Counted from the first letter of the stretch, positions 1 to 5,593 are shown. The stretch is 5,716 nt of DNA from Chitinophagaceae bacterium (GCA_025963615.1 JAOQAL010000548.1:1-5716); one strand, 5' to 3'. Notes: generated from the letters alone by a model not told the origin. A program made the numbers and translations.

Positions 1-77
1 AGTCCAATAAGTATAAAAAAGAGGAAGAATTGATAGTAATTTTTTTGATTGCGAATTGGGCAAGATAACAGCAAATC

Positions 78-368
78 TTACCGTATCGAATAAATCAACA
101 CGTTTTGCTTTTTATACTCACCCGGCGTCAGACTGGTAACCTTTTCGAAGATTTTTGAAAAATAGGGAACATTTTCGAAACCGGTTTCGTCCGCTATTTC
201 ACTAAAGGATAAACTTGTAGTAGCAATTAAATATTGGGCTCGTTAAATTCGTTTCCCGTGTATATACGCCAACGGTCTTTCCCCGGTAAATTGTAAAAAT
301 AGACATGGCTAAGGAAGAATAAATTCAATAATTTCATCCCTTAATTGTTTGTATAGTCCGGCTTTTCA
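78..368 (-). pseudogene. AraC-family transcriptional regulator, C-terminal DNA-binding remnant
   Basis: Read on the minus strand, one frame gives the end of an AraC/XylS DNA-binding domain. It contains FLQFTGERPLAYIHGKRI, a stop, RAQYLIATTSLSFSEIA, then DETGFENVPYFSKIFEK and LTPGEYKKQ, closing with a stop at 78-80. The stretch from SLSFSEIA to PGEYKK is the classic second helix-turn-helix of the family. Two in-frame stops interrupt it: 243-245 (TAA, where the family usually has an ordinary residue between RI and RAQ) and 309-311 (TAG). A third stop at 366-368 closes the frame upstream. The effector-binding N-terminal domain and most of the first helix-turn-helix are absent. I infer a dead regulator gene that has been eroding for some time, because only the most recognisable domain survives. 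The family assignment is strong; the exact upstream limit is uncertain. Confidence 0.8.
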
Positions 369-378
369 ATAATATATT

Positions 379-2220
379 ATGAAAAAGAAAGTAACCAAAC
401 ATTCGGTTCCGGTTAAAGAATCCTCCTTAAAGGAGAAAGCAATCAAACAAAGCCCTCTGGTCAAAAATAACAGCAGGTTCTCTATTTTAATTCTGATAAT
501 GTCGGGAGTTATTTTATATGGAAATACATTTAAGCATGATTTTACTGTTGATGATCCATGGCTAATATCACGTAATCAGCAGGTGCAAAGGGGTTTTGAA
601 GGTATACCAGATTTGATATCAAAAACTACTTTTGTGGATATCGATAGTATTCGGGTAGCTACACCTTATCGTCCTATGTCATTTATAGCCTTTGCTACTG
701 AATACCAGTTTTTCGGAAATAGCCCCCATGCCATGCATTTTTTTAACGTGATGTATTATATTCTGGCGGTTGCAGTTTTATACTTACTTCTCAAAAAGTA
801 TCTTTTCAAAAGCTATAGTTTTCACATGCCATTATTAATCTCGCTGCTTTTTCTCGCGCATCCGATCCATACTGAAGTGGTTGCCAATATAAAAAGTAGG
901 GATGAAATTTTCTCCCTGTTAGGGTTCTTATCTACTTGTTATTTTCTTTTTAAATACCTCGATAATCCTAAGATTAAATATTTAACTTTTGGAGTTTTGA
1001 CGTATTTTTTTGCATTATTGTCTAAAGAAAATGCGGTAACATTTATTGCAATTTTTCCATTGACACTATATGTATTTTCAACATCTGGCTTTGTAAAAAT
1101 TGCAAAAATTACCGGTTGGTTGCTTATTCCTTTAATATCTTATTTTTTGATCCGTTATCAGTTTTTACAAAACATTCCCCATCAGGCAATACAACCAATT
1201 AATAATTCTCTGGTTGATATTAAGGATGACGCAAGTTTGTTTGCAACCAAAATTTTTGTAGCAGGAAAATATCTTCTGCTTTTGATTTTTCCCAATAATC
1301 TTACATGGGATTATTCATACGGATCGATCGCCCCGCAGAAATTAGGGAATTTGTATGTGTTGCTAAGCTTAATTGTCAATGTTAGCTTATTAATTTTTGC
1401 TATCGTTAAAATCAGAAGAAAATCTTTGATCGCTTTTGGAATCTTATTCTACTTTATTGTTTACTCAATAACATCAAATTTTTTTATTACTATTGATGCA
1501 ACAATGGCGGAGAGGTTTATGTTTATTCCATCACTGGGGTTTTGTATTATTCTTGCAGTAATGCTTATGAAAATTAACAGTAAACCAAATAGAAAACTTA
1601 ACCCCTCCTTTATAACTTTGGTAATTTTAATCCTTACTCTTTATTCTGTAAAAACAATAACCAGGAATCAGGATTGGAAAGATACTGAGACGTTAATCAG
1701 TTCAGAGCAGGAAAACTCAAATGCCGTAAGAACGCAACTTTCCTATGCTAATCAAATGGAGCAGCTTGGCAACACTCAACGCGATGCGGTAACTAAGAAA
1801 GAATATTATAATAAAGCGCTAATGGCTGCAAATAAAGCTGTAAACAGTTATCCCGGTTATAGCTTAACCCATTATGTTCTTGGCAGAACTTATTTAAATA
1901 CGAATGATACCACGCTGGCAAAATCCGAGTTCCTCAAAGCTATAGACATAAATAAAAGTAATATTAAAGCATTAAATGATTTAGGTGTTATATATTGGCA
2001 TGAGCATGACATGGATAAATCAGCGGATACATATAAAAAGATAACGGAAATTGATAATAAAAATGAAAAGGCTTTTGAAAATCTTGGAATGATTTATTTT
2101 TTTAAGAAGGATTATACCAATGCTTTAAGGATGTATGACATTACGTTATCACTTAATCCCAACAATAGTTTAGCAAATCAATACAAAAAAATTATCGGGG
2201 AAGAATTTCAAAAAAATTAA
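379..2220 (+). CDS. Multi-pass membrane protein with C-terminal TPRs (TMTC-like, probable GT-C glycosyltransferase)
   Basis: The 613-residue protein has a lysine-rich cytoplasmic-type tail (1-33) and a first membrane helix at about 34-50. A short loop follows with an acidic pair, D58-D59, in HDFTVDDPW. About ten further hydrophobic segments run to about residue 428. Conserved-looking loop motifs are AHPIHTEVVA (160-169) followed by SRDE, LSKEN (to about 218), LTWDYSYG (308-315), AERF (377-380) and RNQDW (429-433). Residues about 448-595 are TPR-like, with three clear 34-residue units (about 494-527, 528-561, 562-595) and a degenerate one before them. This architecture matches the eukaryotic TMTC O-mannosyltransferases and their bacterial DUF1736-type relatives. 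The inferred role is transfer of a lipid-linked sugar to a protein or glycan outside the cytoplasmic membrane, with D58/D59 as candidate catalytic or metal-binding residues. The substrate cannot be told. The ATG at 379 is preceded by an AT-rich leader without a clear ribosome site, as is usual in Bacteroidetes. The gene looks intact and monocistronic. Confidence 0.8.
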   Translation: MKKKVTKHSVPVKESSLKEKAIKQSPLVKNNSRFSILILIMSGVILYGNTFKHDFTVDDPWLISRNQQVQRGFEGIPDLISKTTFVDIDSIRVATPYRPMSFIAFATEYQFFGNSPHAMHFFNVMYYILAVAVLYLLLKKYLFKSYSFHMPLLISLLFLAHPIHTEVVANIKSRDEIFSLLGFLSTCYFLFKYLDNPKIKYLTFGVLTYFFALLSKENAVTFIAIFPLTLYVFSTSGFVKIAKITGWLLIPLISYFLIRYQFLQNIPHQAIQPINNSLVDIKDDASLFATKIFVAGKYLLLLIFPNNLTWDYSYGSIAPQKLGNLYVLLSLIVNVSLLIFAIVKIRRKSLIAFGILFYFIVYSITSNFFITIDATMAERFMFIPSLGFCIILAVMLMKINSKPNRKLNPSFITLVILILTLYSVKTITRNQDWKDTETLISSEQENSNAVRTQLSYANQMEQLGNTQRDAVTKKEYYNKALMAANKAVNSYPGYSLTHYVLGRTYLNTNDTTLAKSEFLKAIDINKSNIKALNDLGVIYWHEHDMDKSADTYKKITEIDNKNEKAFENLGMIYFFKKDYTNALRMYDITLSLNPNNSLANQYKKIIGEEFQKN

Positions 2221-2321
2221 ATAAGAAGTTCGACGGTAGACTCCGCTGCGAAACAAATATTGTTTATTCCTGATAAAAAATGAGTACGCTGAGTCTGAAA
2301 GATACAATCAGTAACCACAAC

Positions 2322-2347
2322 TGAGATGCACCAATAAATCCGGACAG
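2322..2347 (+). repeat. Probable left terminal inverted repeat of the IS3 element
   Basis: A TG-starting segment (TGAGATGCACCAATAAATCC, then GGACAG) lies about 50 bp upstream of orfA, where IS3-family elements carry their left end. The partner repeat was lost with the right end, so neither the repeat nor a target duplication can be confirmed here. Confidence 0.4.
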
Positions 2348-2372
2348 TTAAGTTGCTTAAATTTGAGTAACA

Positions 2373-2672
2373 ATGACTGGAAAAAGCACAAAAAAGACGC
2401 GCAGGAAGTATGATGCATCCTTCAAAGAAGATGTATTAAAAATGGTCGTATCTGGAAGATCCGTATCTGATGTAGCCCAGGCGCTGGGCATAGGCCCCCA
2501 TATCATTTATCACTGGATCAAAATTTCAAAGCAAAAAAATTCCATCAATCATCCGTTGTCGACCTCTGATTCTACCACTGAGATCGATCGTTTAAAGGCA
2601 GCCCTGCACCGTGCTGAACAGGAACGTGATATTTTAAAAAAAGCATTGGGAATCTTCAGCCGTGGGATTTAA
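2373..2672 (+). CDS. IS3-family transposase OrfA (helix-turn-helix and leucine zipper)
   Basis: The 99-residue protein is full length for an IS3 OrfA. Residues about 10-50 form the HTH_Tnp_1 domain: basic start KTRRKYDASFKEDVLKMV, then a helix-turn-helix around SVSDVAQALGIGPHIIYHWIK. Residues about 69-93 (EIDRLKAALHRAEQERDILK and on) form the heptad-repeat leucine zipper that lets OrfA multimerise and pair with OrfAB. In this family OrfA binds the terminal repeats and limits transposition, and the active enzyme is the OrfAB fusion made by a -1 frameshift near the end of orfA. The frame is undamaged and starts at the first ATG. Since orfB is dead, OrfA is probably functionless unless it acts on related copies elsewhere in the genome. 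Confidence 0.93.
   Translation: MTGKSTKKTRRKYDASFKEDVLKMVVSGRSVSDVAQALGIGPHIIYHWIKISKQKNSINHPLSTSDSTTEIDRLKAALHRAEQERDILKKALGIFSRGI
2636..2643 (+). other. Programmed -1 frameshift site (A-run) of the IS3 element
   Basis: A run of seven A followed by G lies over the two lysine codons of ILKKALG near the end of orfA. This is the normal place for the slippery sequence that produces the OrfAB fusion in IS3 elements. The sequence that follows in the -1 frame reaches TVYRFI, an expected early orfB motif, which supports the assignment. The function is inferred from the family. Confidence 0.55.
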
Positions 2673-2677
2673 GAACG

Positions 2678-3312
2678 GTCTACCGGTTTATATTCAAGAT
2701 GAAGAGAATATCCTGTTTAGTTATTGTGTGAAGTGCTTGAGGTCAGTCGTAGCAACGGATTGAAAGCCATTCAGCCAAGGTCTTTCGTTCCTAAAACAAC
2801 CGATAGTCGCCATCCTTACAGGATCAGCCCTAATTTGTTGAAACAAAGACCAGCACCGGCGGCTGCCAATCAGGTGTGGGTGGGCGATATCACTTATATC
2901 CCGATGGTGGGTGGCAGCTTTCAGTATTTATCTGTCTGGATGGATTTGTTTTCCCGCAAAATTGTCGGCTGGGACCTGAAGGATCATATGCGCGAATCAC
3001 TGGTTACATCGTCGCTTAAAAAGGCTATTAACAGCCGCAAAATAAAACCAGGACTGTTGATTCATTCTGATCGCGGTGGCCAATATGCAGGCACGGTGTT
3101 CCGGCAAATACTTGACGGCCCGGATAAAATGTTGCAAAGCATGAGCGATGCCGATAATCCTTACGATAATGCGCATATGGAGTCTTTCTTCAGCAGGTTC
3201 AAGGCTGAACTAATGGAAGGGGCGCCTTCCAGGATGCTGAAGATTCCCGGAGTGAAATTTTTGAGTTTATTGAAATGTATTACAACCCCAGCAGGTTGCA
3301 TTCCTCAATTGT
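2678..3312 (+). pseudogene. IS3-family transposase OrfB (rve/DDE integrase), multiply disrupted
   Basis: OrfB-type sequence is spread over more than one frame. VYRFI starts in the -1 frame at 2678. A frame change at about 2700-2706 leads to EYPV, then an in-frame TAG at 2718-2720, then LLCEVLEVSRS. At about 2754-2757 SRS is joined directly to GLKAIQPRSF, which in relatives lie some 65-80 residues apart, so the HTH_21 segment has been deleted. The integrase core follows: WVGDITYIP with the first D at 2886-2888, HSDRGGQYA with the second D at 3069-3071, and NPYDNAHMESFFSRFKAEL with the E at 3180-3182. The second D and the E are separated by 36 residues instead of the usual 35. A G seems lost in the run 3219-3222, because GAFQDAEDSRSEIFEF and YYNPSRLHSSI continue in another frame. 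The 3' end is cut at about 3312. A TTG at 2724 could open a 206-codon frame, but its product would have a scrambled end and no HTH_21 region. Confidence 0.88.
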
Positions 3313-3719
3313 TACACCGTTTATTCTTTTATTCAGGTCACTGAGCAGGTTGCCGTTTTTATCATAGCCGTAATCATTGCCCACAGTGTTCTTATCGGTA
3401 AAGTCACCCAGCTTATGATCGGTAGTACCTGTACCTGTTTCTGCCACAGCGCTAAGCTTATTACTGTTGGTGTAATAACTATAAAACATATTATCAATCT
3501 GCGGGCTGGTATTCAGCTTCAGGCCCCATTGCTGCAATTTTTTAATGTTACCATTTTCATCGTAGGCGGATCCGGGAGTTCCATCACCGGTCATCATATC
3601 AAAATTAACGGCGGTGTTATCCACATAGGCAGTACCGTTATGCTGGGTGAAGTCAGCTCCGATTAACCGGTTTACGGCATCATAGCTAAAGCCATAGGCC
3701 CCTGCCTGCAACTTTTTAG
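3311..3719 (-). pseudogene. RHS/YD-repeat protein fragment, truncated at both ends
   Basis: On the minus strand about 136 residues show RHS-repeat character: YDAVNRL near the start, SAYDENGNIKKL, an FYSYYTNSNKLSAV strand, then YGYDKNGNLLSDLNKRI. These are the YD-repeat units that build the hollow shell of RHS and teneurin-like secreted proteins. Full Bacteroidetes members usually run to a thousand or more residues and end in a variable, often toxic tip; neither end is present here. The coding sequence stops being RHS-like at about 3311, where VTIE runs into seven codons taken from the antisense of the IS3 element before a stop. At the other end it stops at the inverted-repeat element beginning at 3720. 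No ATG start exists; a TTG at 3709-3711 only opens the frame. I read this as an internal slice of a former RHS gene, not a functional product. Confidence 0.8.
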
Positions 3720-3807
3720 AAAATACGGTTCTGTACCCCCGTGTAGTTCTATAATGGGACTACAGCCTACTTGGTGTTAAGCAACGGGAAAGGCAGGACC
3801 GTATTTT
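3720..3807. mobile_element. 88-bp MITE-like element or internally deleted IS with 14-bp terminal inverted repeats
   Basis: AAAATACGGTTCTG at 3720-3733 and CAGGACCGTATTTT at 3794-3807 are inverted copies with one mismatch. The segment carries no gene; inside it is a short hairpin (3743-3749 pairing with 3757-3763, one G-T pair). It marks the exact place where RHS sequence ends on its left. No clear direct target duplication is visible. If the mobile unit is the inner GGTTCTG...CAGGACC part (3728-3800), the outer AAAATAC/GTATTTT would be a palindromic target. The family is not recognised. Confidence 0.5.
3743..3763. repeat. Hairpin inside the 88-bp element
   Basis: GTAGTTC (3743-3749) can pair with GGACTAC (3757-3763) around a 7-base loop, with one G-T pair. 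No T-run follows on either strand, so it does not look like an intrinsic terminator. It may be part of the end structure of the parent transposon. Confidence 0.4.
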
Positions 3808-3882
3808 AATTTCCGCCTCTCAATAAAATTTTCTGTTATACTTACCACTGAGAACAACCGTTTACAAAAGCCCAGTGCTGGA

Positions 3883-4125
3883 GTGCATAGACTAACAGCA
3901 GAACAATCAACCGTAAAAATATTCATTTCCGAATATTCAGGCAATGAAATCAAAAATGCACTGATGCCCTCGCAGGAGCTTACCAATCCCCTGGAAGAAC
4001 TGATTGCCACCGGCGAAGCAGTATTTGAGTTTATAAATCAATCAGAGATTAGTATTGAAATGAAAAACGCATTCTGTCGCCTGCAAAAGCAATTTGATTT
4101 TTATAAGAATTTACTAGCAGGGTAG
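3883..4125 (+). CDS. Hypothetical protein, possibly 5'-truncated
   Basis: An 80-codon frame opens with GTG and ends with TAG at 4123-4125. The product is soluble-looking, with acidic and amphipathic stretches (EELIATGEAVFEFINQSEIS, MKNAFCRLQKQFDFYKNLLAG), probably helical, with no membrane segment or signal peptide. I do not recognise the family. The frame stays open upstream to 3781 without a good start codon, and that upstream part (ILTTENNRLQKPSAG...) reads like protein, so the true N-terminus may have been removed when the 88-bp element or an earlier rearrangement arrived. An internal ATG at 3964 would give 54 residues. Support for coding on this strand comes from a diverged second copy of its last codons at 4168-4200, where the reading frame and stop are kept. 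It is either a small live gene or a remnant. Confidence 0.5.
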   Translation: MHRLTAEQSTVKIFISEYSGNEIKNALMPSQELTNPLEELIATGEAVFEFINQSEISIEMKNAFCRLQKQFDFYKNLLAG

Positions 4126-4128
4126 GAC
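4093..4128 (+). repeat. Direct repeat, copy 1 (3' end of the 80-codon gene)
   Basis: This 36-bp segment matches 4168-4203 at 30 of 36 positions with no gaps. It encodes FDFYKNLLAG plus the stop of the upstream gene and two further bases. Confidence 0.75.
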
Positions 4129-4167
4129 TATCAATCTAGGGGGTGAGTGGAGACACGCACCACGGCG

Positions 4168-4203
4168 TTTGATTGTTATAAGAATTTACTTTCCGGATAG
4201 GTC
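4168..4203 (+). repeat. Direct repeat, copy 2 (tail of a lost paralogue)
   Basis: In frame this copy reads FDCYKNLLSG followed by TAG at 4198-4200, against FDFYKNLLAG-TAG in copy 1. It lies 75 bp downstream. The bases just before it (4126-4167) do not continue the similarity to the gene body. I infer that a second member of the same small gene family once stood here and all but its last 11 codons was deleted. Confidence 0.65.
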
Positions 4204-4266
4204 GTCTTTGGTGGGCCTGGTCTCTAAAATGAAAACCGAGCAGCTTGCCAGCAAAATCTTGCCGGT

Positions 4267-4347
4267 ATGAGAAAATTCAAAATTAAAATTATCGGAGGTC
4301 ATCTTACTGAAGATAAAAAACAATGCCTCATTGCTAAACCAACCTGA
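4267..4347 (+). CDS. Very small open frame, hypothetical (26 residues)
   Basis: ATG at 4267 opens a lysine-rich frame starting MRKFKIKIIGGHLTEDKKQC and ending LIAKPT before TGA at 4345-4347. The start reads like a normal protein N-terminus (beta-strand RKFKIKII, then a turn and an acidic helix), so it may be the 5' part of a longer gene cut short. A 13-codon frame beginning at 4229 overlaps it by ATGA (4267-4270), an arrangement seen in translational coupling, though it can occur by chance. No family is recognised and no ribosome site is evident. Low confidence. Confidence 0.25.
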   Translation: MRKFKIKIIGGHLTEDKKQCLIAKPT

Positions 4348-4357
4348 GATGGTTAGC
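4333..4357. terminator. Weak stem-loop after the 4267-4347 frame
   Basis: GCTAAACCA (4333-4341) can pair with TGGTTAGC (4350-4357) with one bulged A and an 8-base loop. No T-run follows, so termination is only a possibility. A perfect 10-bp palindrome, TATCCGGATA, lies just beyond at 4362-4371. The region separates plus-strand remnants from the convergent response-regulator gene. Confidence 0.2.
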
Positions 4358-4404
4358 TATATATCCGGATAGGATAAATTACGCTAAACGTTCGCAAGTT
4401 AATA

Positions 4405-5043
4405 TTAAAAAGAAGGTTCTGTTGAATGGATATGCCGGATGAGGGAAGCCGTATTATTCAATTTCAGCTTTTTAAGGATATTGTGTCGGTGTACTTCCAC
4501 TGTTTTAAACGAACGGTTAAATTTTGTTGCGATCTCTTTAGAAGTTAAACCTTCTTTAAGAAATTTGATGATTTCTATTTCACGTGATGTCAGCTCGTTT
4601 ATGCCGTTAAGCTCATCGGCCATCTCCTGCTTTACTAAAATATCTTTTATTTCATCACAAACAAAGGTTCTGCCCTGCATCACTTCATCAATCGCCTTGA
4701 ACATTTCTTTCTGGGATGAATTTTTAGTTACATATCCCATGGCCCCCAAGCCCATCATTTTTTTGCAATAAGACGGCTGGTTATGCATGGAAATAATTAT
4801 AATTCTTGTAGTGGGAGAAAATTGGCGGATCAGTGGTACAGCATCAAATCCCGAGCCTGGCGATAGGTTAATATCAAGGAGCACAATATCGGGATTTTTG
4901 CTTTTTATCATTTCGATAGCTGTATCAAACATGCCACTCTCACCCACAATTTTTATGTCTTTATTTGCAGTCAGCATCCCAACCCATAATTCTCTTACTA
5001 GTTTATGATCTTCAACCACTATAACTTCAATTTTCTTCATCAT
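4405..5043 (-). CDS. NarL/FixJ-family DNA-binding response regulator
   Basis: The 212-residue protein is a standard-length LuxR-type response regulator. The receiver domain (about 4-122) has the acidic pocket E11-D12, the phospho-acceptor D57 in DIVLLDINLSPGSGF, the switch S85 in IIIISMHN, and K107 in GYVTKNSS. The output domain (about 148-205) starts at LTSREIEIIKFLKEGLTSKE and has the recognition helix around SFKTVEVHRHNILKKLKL (177-194). All key residues are present, so it should be phosphorylated by a histidine kinase and then bind DNA as a dimer. No kinase lies in the window; the gene stands alone, convergent with the small remnants to its left and with 129 bp to the next gene upstream. 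The start is ATG at 5043, with a second ATG directly after it. No clear ribosome site is visible. The target genes cannot be told from the sequence. Confidence 0.95.
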   Translation of the reverse strand: MMKKIEVIVVEDHKLVRELWVGMLTANKDIKIVGESGMFDTAIEMIKSKNPDIVLLDINLSPGSGFDAVPLIRQFSPTTRIIIISMHNQPSYCKKMMGLGAMGYVTKNSSQKEMFKAIDEVMQGRTFVCDEIKDILVKQEMADELNGINELTSREIEIIKFLKEGLTSKEIATKFNRSFKTVEVHRHNILKKLKLNNTASLIRHIHSTEPSF

Positions 5044-5064
5044 AAGTAATTAATAGTAAAAAGT

Positions 5065-5081
5065 CCGGGTTATTACCCTGG
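5065..5081. promoter_or_regulatory. Inverted repeat upstream of the response regulator, possible operator
   Basis: CCGGGT-TATT-ACCCTGG forms a 6-bp inverted repeat with one extra base. It lies 22-38 bp upstream of the response-regulator ATG. It could be an operator or a leader hairpin. There is no direct evidence of function. Confidence 0.25.
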
Positions 5082-5129
5082 TAAAATTCCGGTCCTTTAA
5101 AAACTGTACGAACAGCTACTATTACGATT

Positions 5130-5141
5130 AAAAACGTTTTT
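5130..5141. repeat. Perfect 12-bp palindrome AAAAACGTTTTT
   Basis: This is a perfect palindrome in the 129-bp gap between the two minus-strand genes. Its A/T arms make it a weak candidate for a protein-binding site or for part of a terminator of the 72-codon gene. A second, 8-bp palindrome (CGTGCACG, 5165-5172) directly follows that gene's stop codon. Confidence 0.3.
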
Positions 5142-5172
5142 TATTGTGCGTAATAAGCCTTAACCGTGCACG

Positions 5173-5391
5173 TTATTCTGTGAAGGATATGTTCGTGTCT
5201 GAAATGGTTGTATTTTCTTGCGAGCCTTTGCGAAATTCTATTTCTTTCTGGAGTTGATGTATGACCAGCTTGCACTTTTCGAAATCTTCTTCATTTTTGT
5301 ATCTTCCAGCCATCATTTTAGTATAATTCTGGGTTTGATCTTGAAGCATTTCTATTAGAACGCTTAAATCTAAGTTTTGGTAAGCTTGCAT
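5173..5391 (-). CDS. Small hypothetical protein, 72 residues
   Basis: The frame starts with ATG at 5391 and ends at 5173. The product is hydrophilic and probably mostly helical. LDLSVLIEMLQDQTQNYTKM is followed by NEEDFEKCKLVIHQLQKEIEFRK, which has the spacing of a two-helix hairpin, and a disordered Ser/Thr-rich tail closes it. Small proteins of this plan (a helix ending in a YTKM-like motif, then an EEFEKCK...IQxEIExRK helix) are, to my recollection, frequent in Sphingobacteriaceae and lack an assigned function. There is no signal peptide or membrane segment. It shares orientation with the response-regulator gene, but the 129-bp gap with palindromes argues for separate transcription. Composition and recall make a real gene likely; the function is unknown. 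Confidence 0.65.
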   Translation of the reverse strand: MQAYQNLDLSVLIEMLQDQTQNYTKMMAGRYKNEEDFEKCKLVIHQLQKEIEFRKGSQENTTISDTNISFTE

Positions 5392-5593
5392 TATTTTTTA
5401 AGTGGGTTGAAAACACACTACAAATTTCATGCTAAGTAATTTCATCTATAGTTACGATAAAAACGATCTGAATTGGGGAAGTAAAAGGACTTACTGTATA
5501 ATCGTCAAACCCCGCATTGACCAGCACGGGGGGTAATGTAATCAGAATCTTCGTCAACAAAAAGTGACTATCCAGATAGGTTAGTCAAACAGG
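5392..5593. other. Non-coding stretch, no gene seen
   Basis: No convincing frame is visible on either strand. It presumably holds the promoter of the 72-codon gene near its left end. Weak structures are a hairpin (CCCCG 5510-5514 with CGGGG 5527-5531, 12-base loop) and the imperfect palindrome CTATC-CA-GATAG near 5570. Together with the repeats that follow, this makes more than 300 bp without a gene. Confidence 0.5.

Larger units (their letters stand above)
2322..3312 (+). mobile_element. IS3-family insertion sequence, decayed, right end missing
   Basis: The element contains a complete orfA (2373-2672) and a badly damaged orfB (about 2678-3312) in the usual IS3 order. The likely left end is a TG at 2322, about 50 bp before orfA. 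The right terminal inverted repeat and the last dozen or so codons of orfB are missing, because the sequence switches to an RHS gene on the opposite strand at about 3305-3315. With a broken transposase and only one end, the element cannot be mobile on its own. Its base composition is visibly more GC-rich than the membrane-protein gene to its left, consistent with independent arrival. The left boundary is inferred from family habit (TG start, distance to orfA), because there is no right end to compare it with. Confidence 0.85.

Noticed and set aside
1..77. Gene at the left edge
   Set aside because: The stretch is AT-rich and short, and I see no family signature on either strand.
2221..2260. 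Intrinsic terminator after the membrane-protein gene
   Set aside because: TTCG...CGAA ends can pair weakly, but the stem is interrupted and there is no T-run.
2221..2321. Remaining half of the RHS gene on the left side of the IS
   Set aside because: I read all minus-strand frames here; one is open but shows no YD-repeat motif, so there is no sign of a simple insertion into the RHS gene.
2724..3344. A functional 206-residue transposase from the TTG at 2724
   Set aside because: The frame lacks the HTH_21 region, is out of frame after about 3220, and ends in antisense RHS sequence; it is part of a broken orfB.
3415..3666. Plus-strand 83-codon frame
   Set aside because: It is the antisense of the RHS fragment, which has clear YD-repeat motifs on the minus strand.
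3777..4010. Minus-strand 77-codon frame
   Set aside because: It overlaps the better-supported plus-strand frame, runs through the end of the 88-bp element, and its Ser/Cys-rich product looks like an antisense reading.
4439..5008. Two plus-strand frames (4439-4771 and 4787-5008)
   Set aside because: Both are antisense to the response-regulator gene, whose motifs are complete.
5473..5502. E. coli-type promoter (TTGGGG, 18 bp, TATAAT)
   Set aside because: The inferred host is a Bacteroidetes, whose promoters follow a different consensus, and no plus-strand gene lies downstream in the window.
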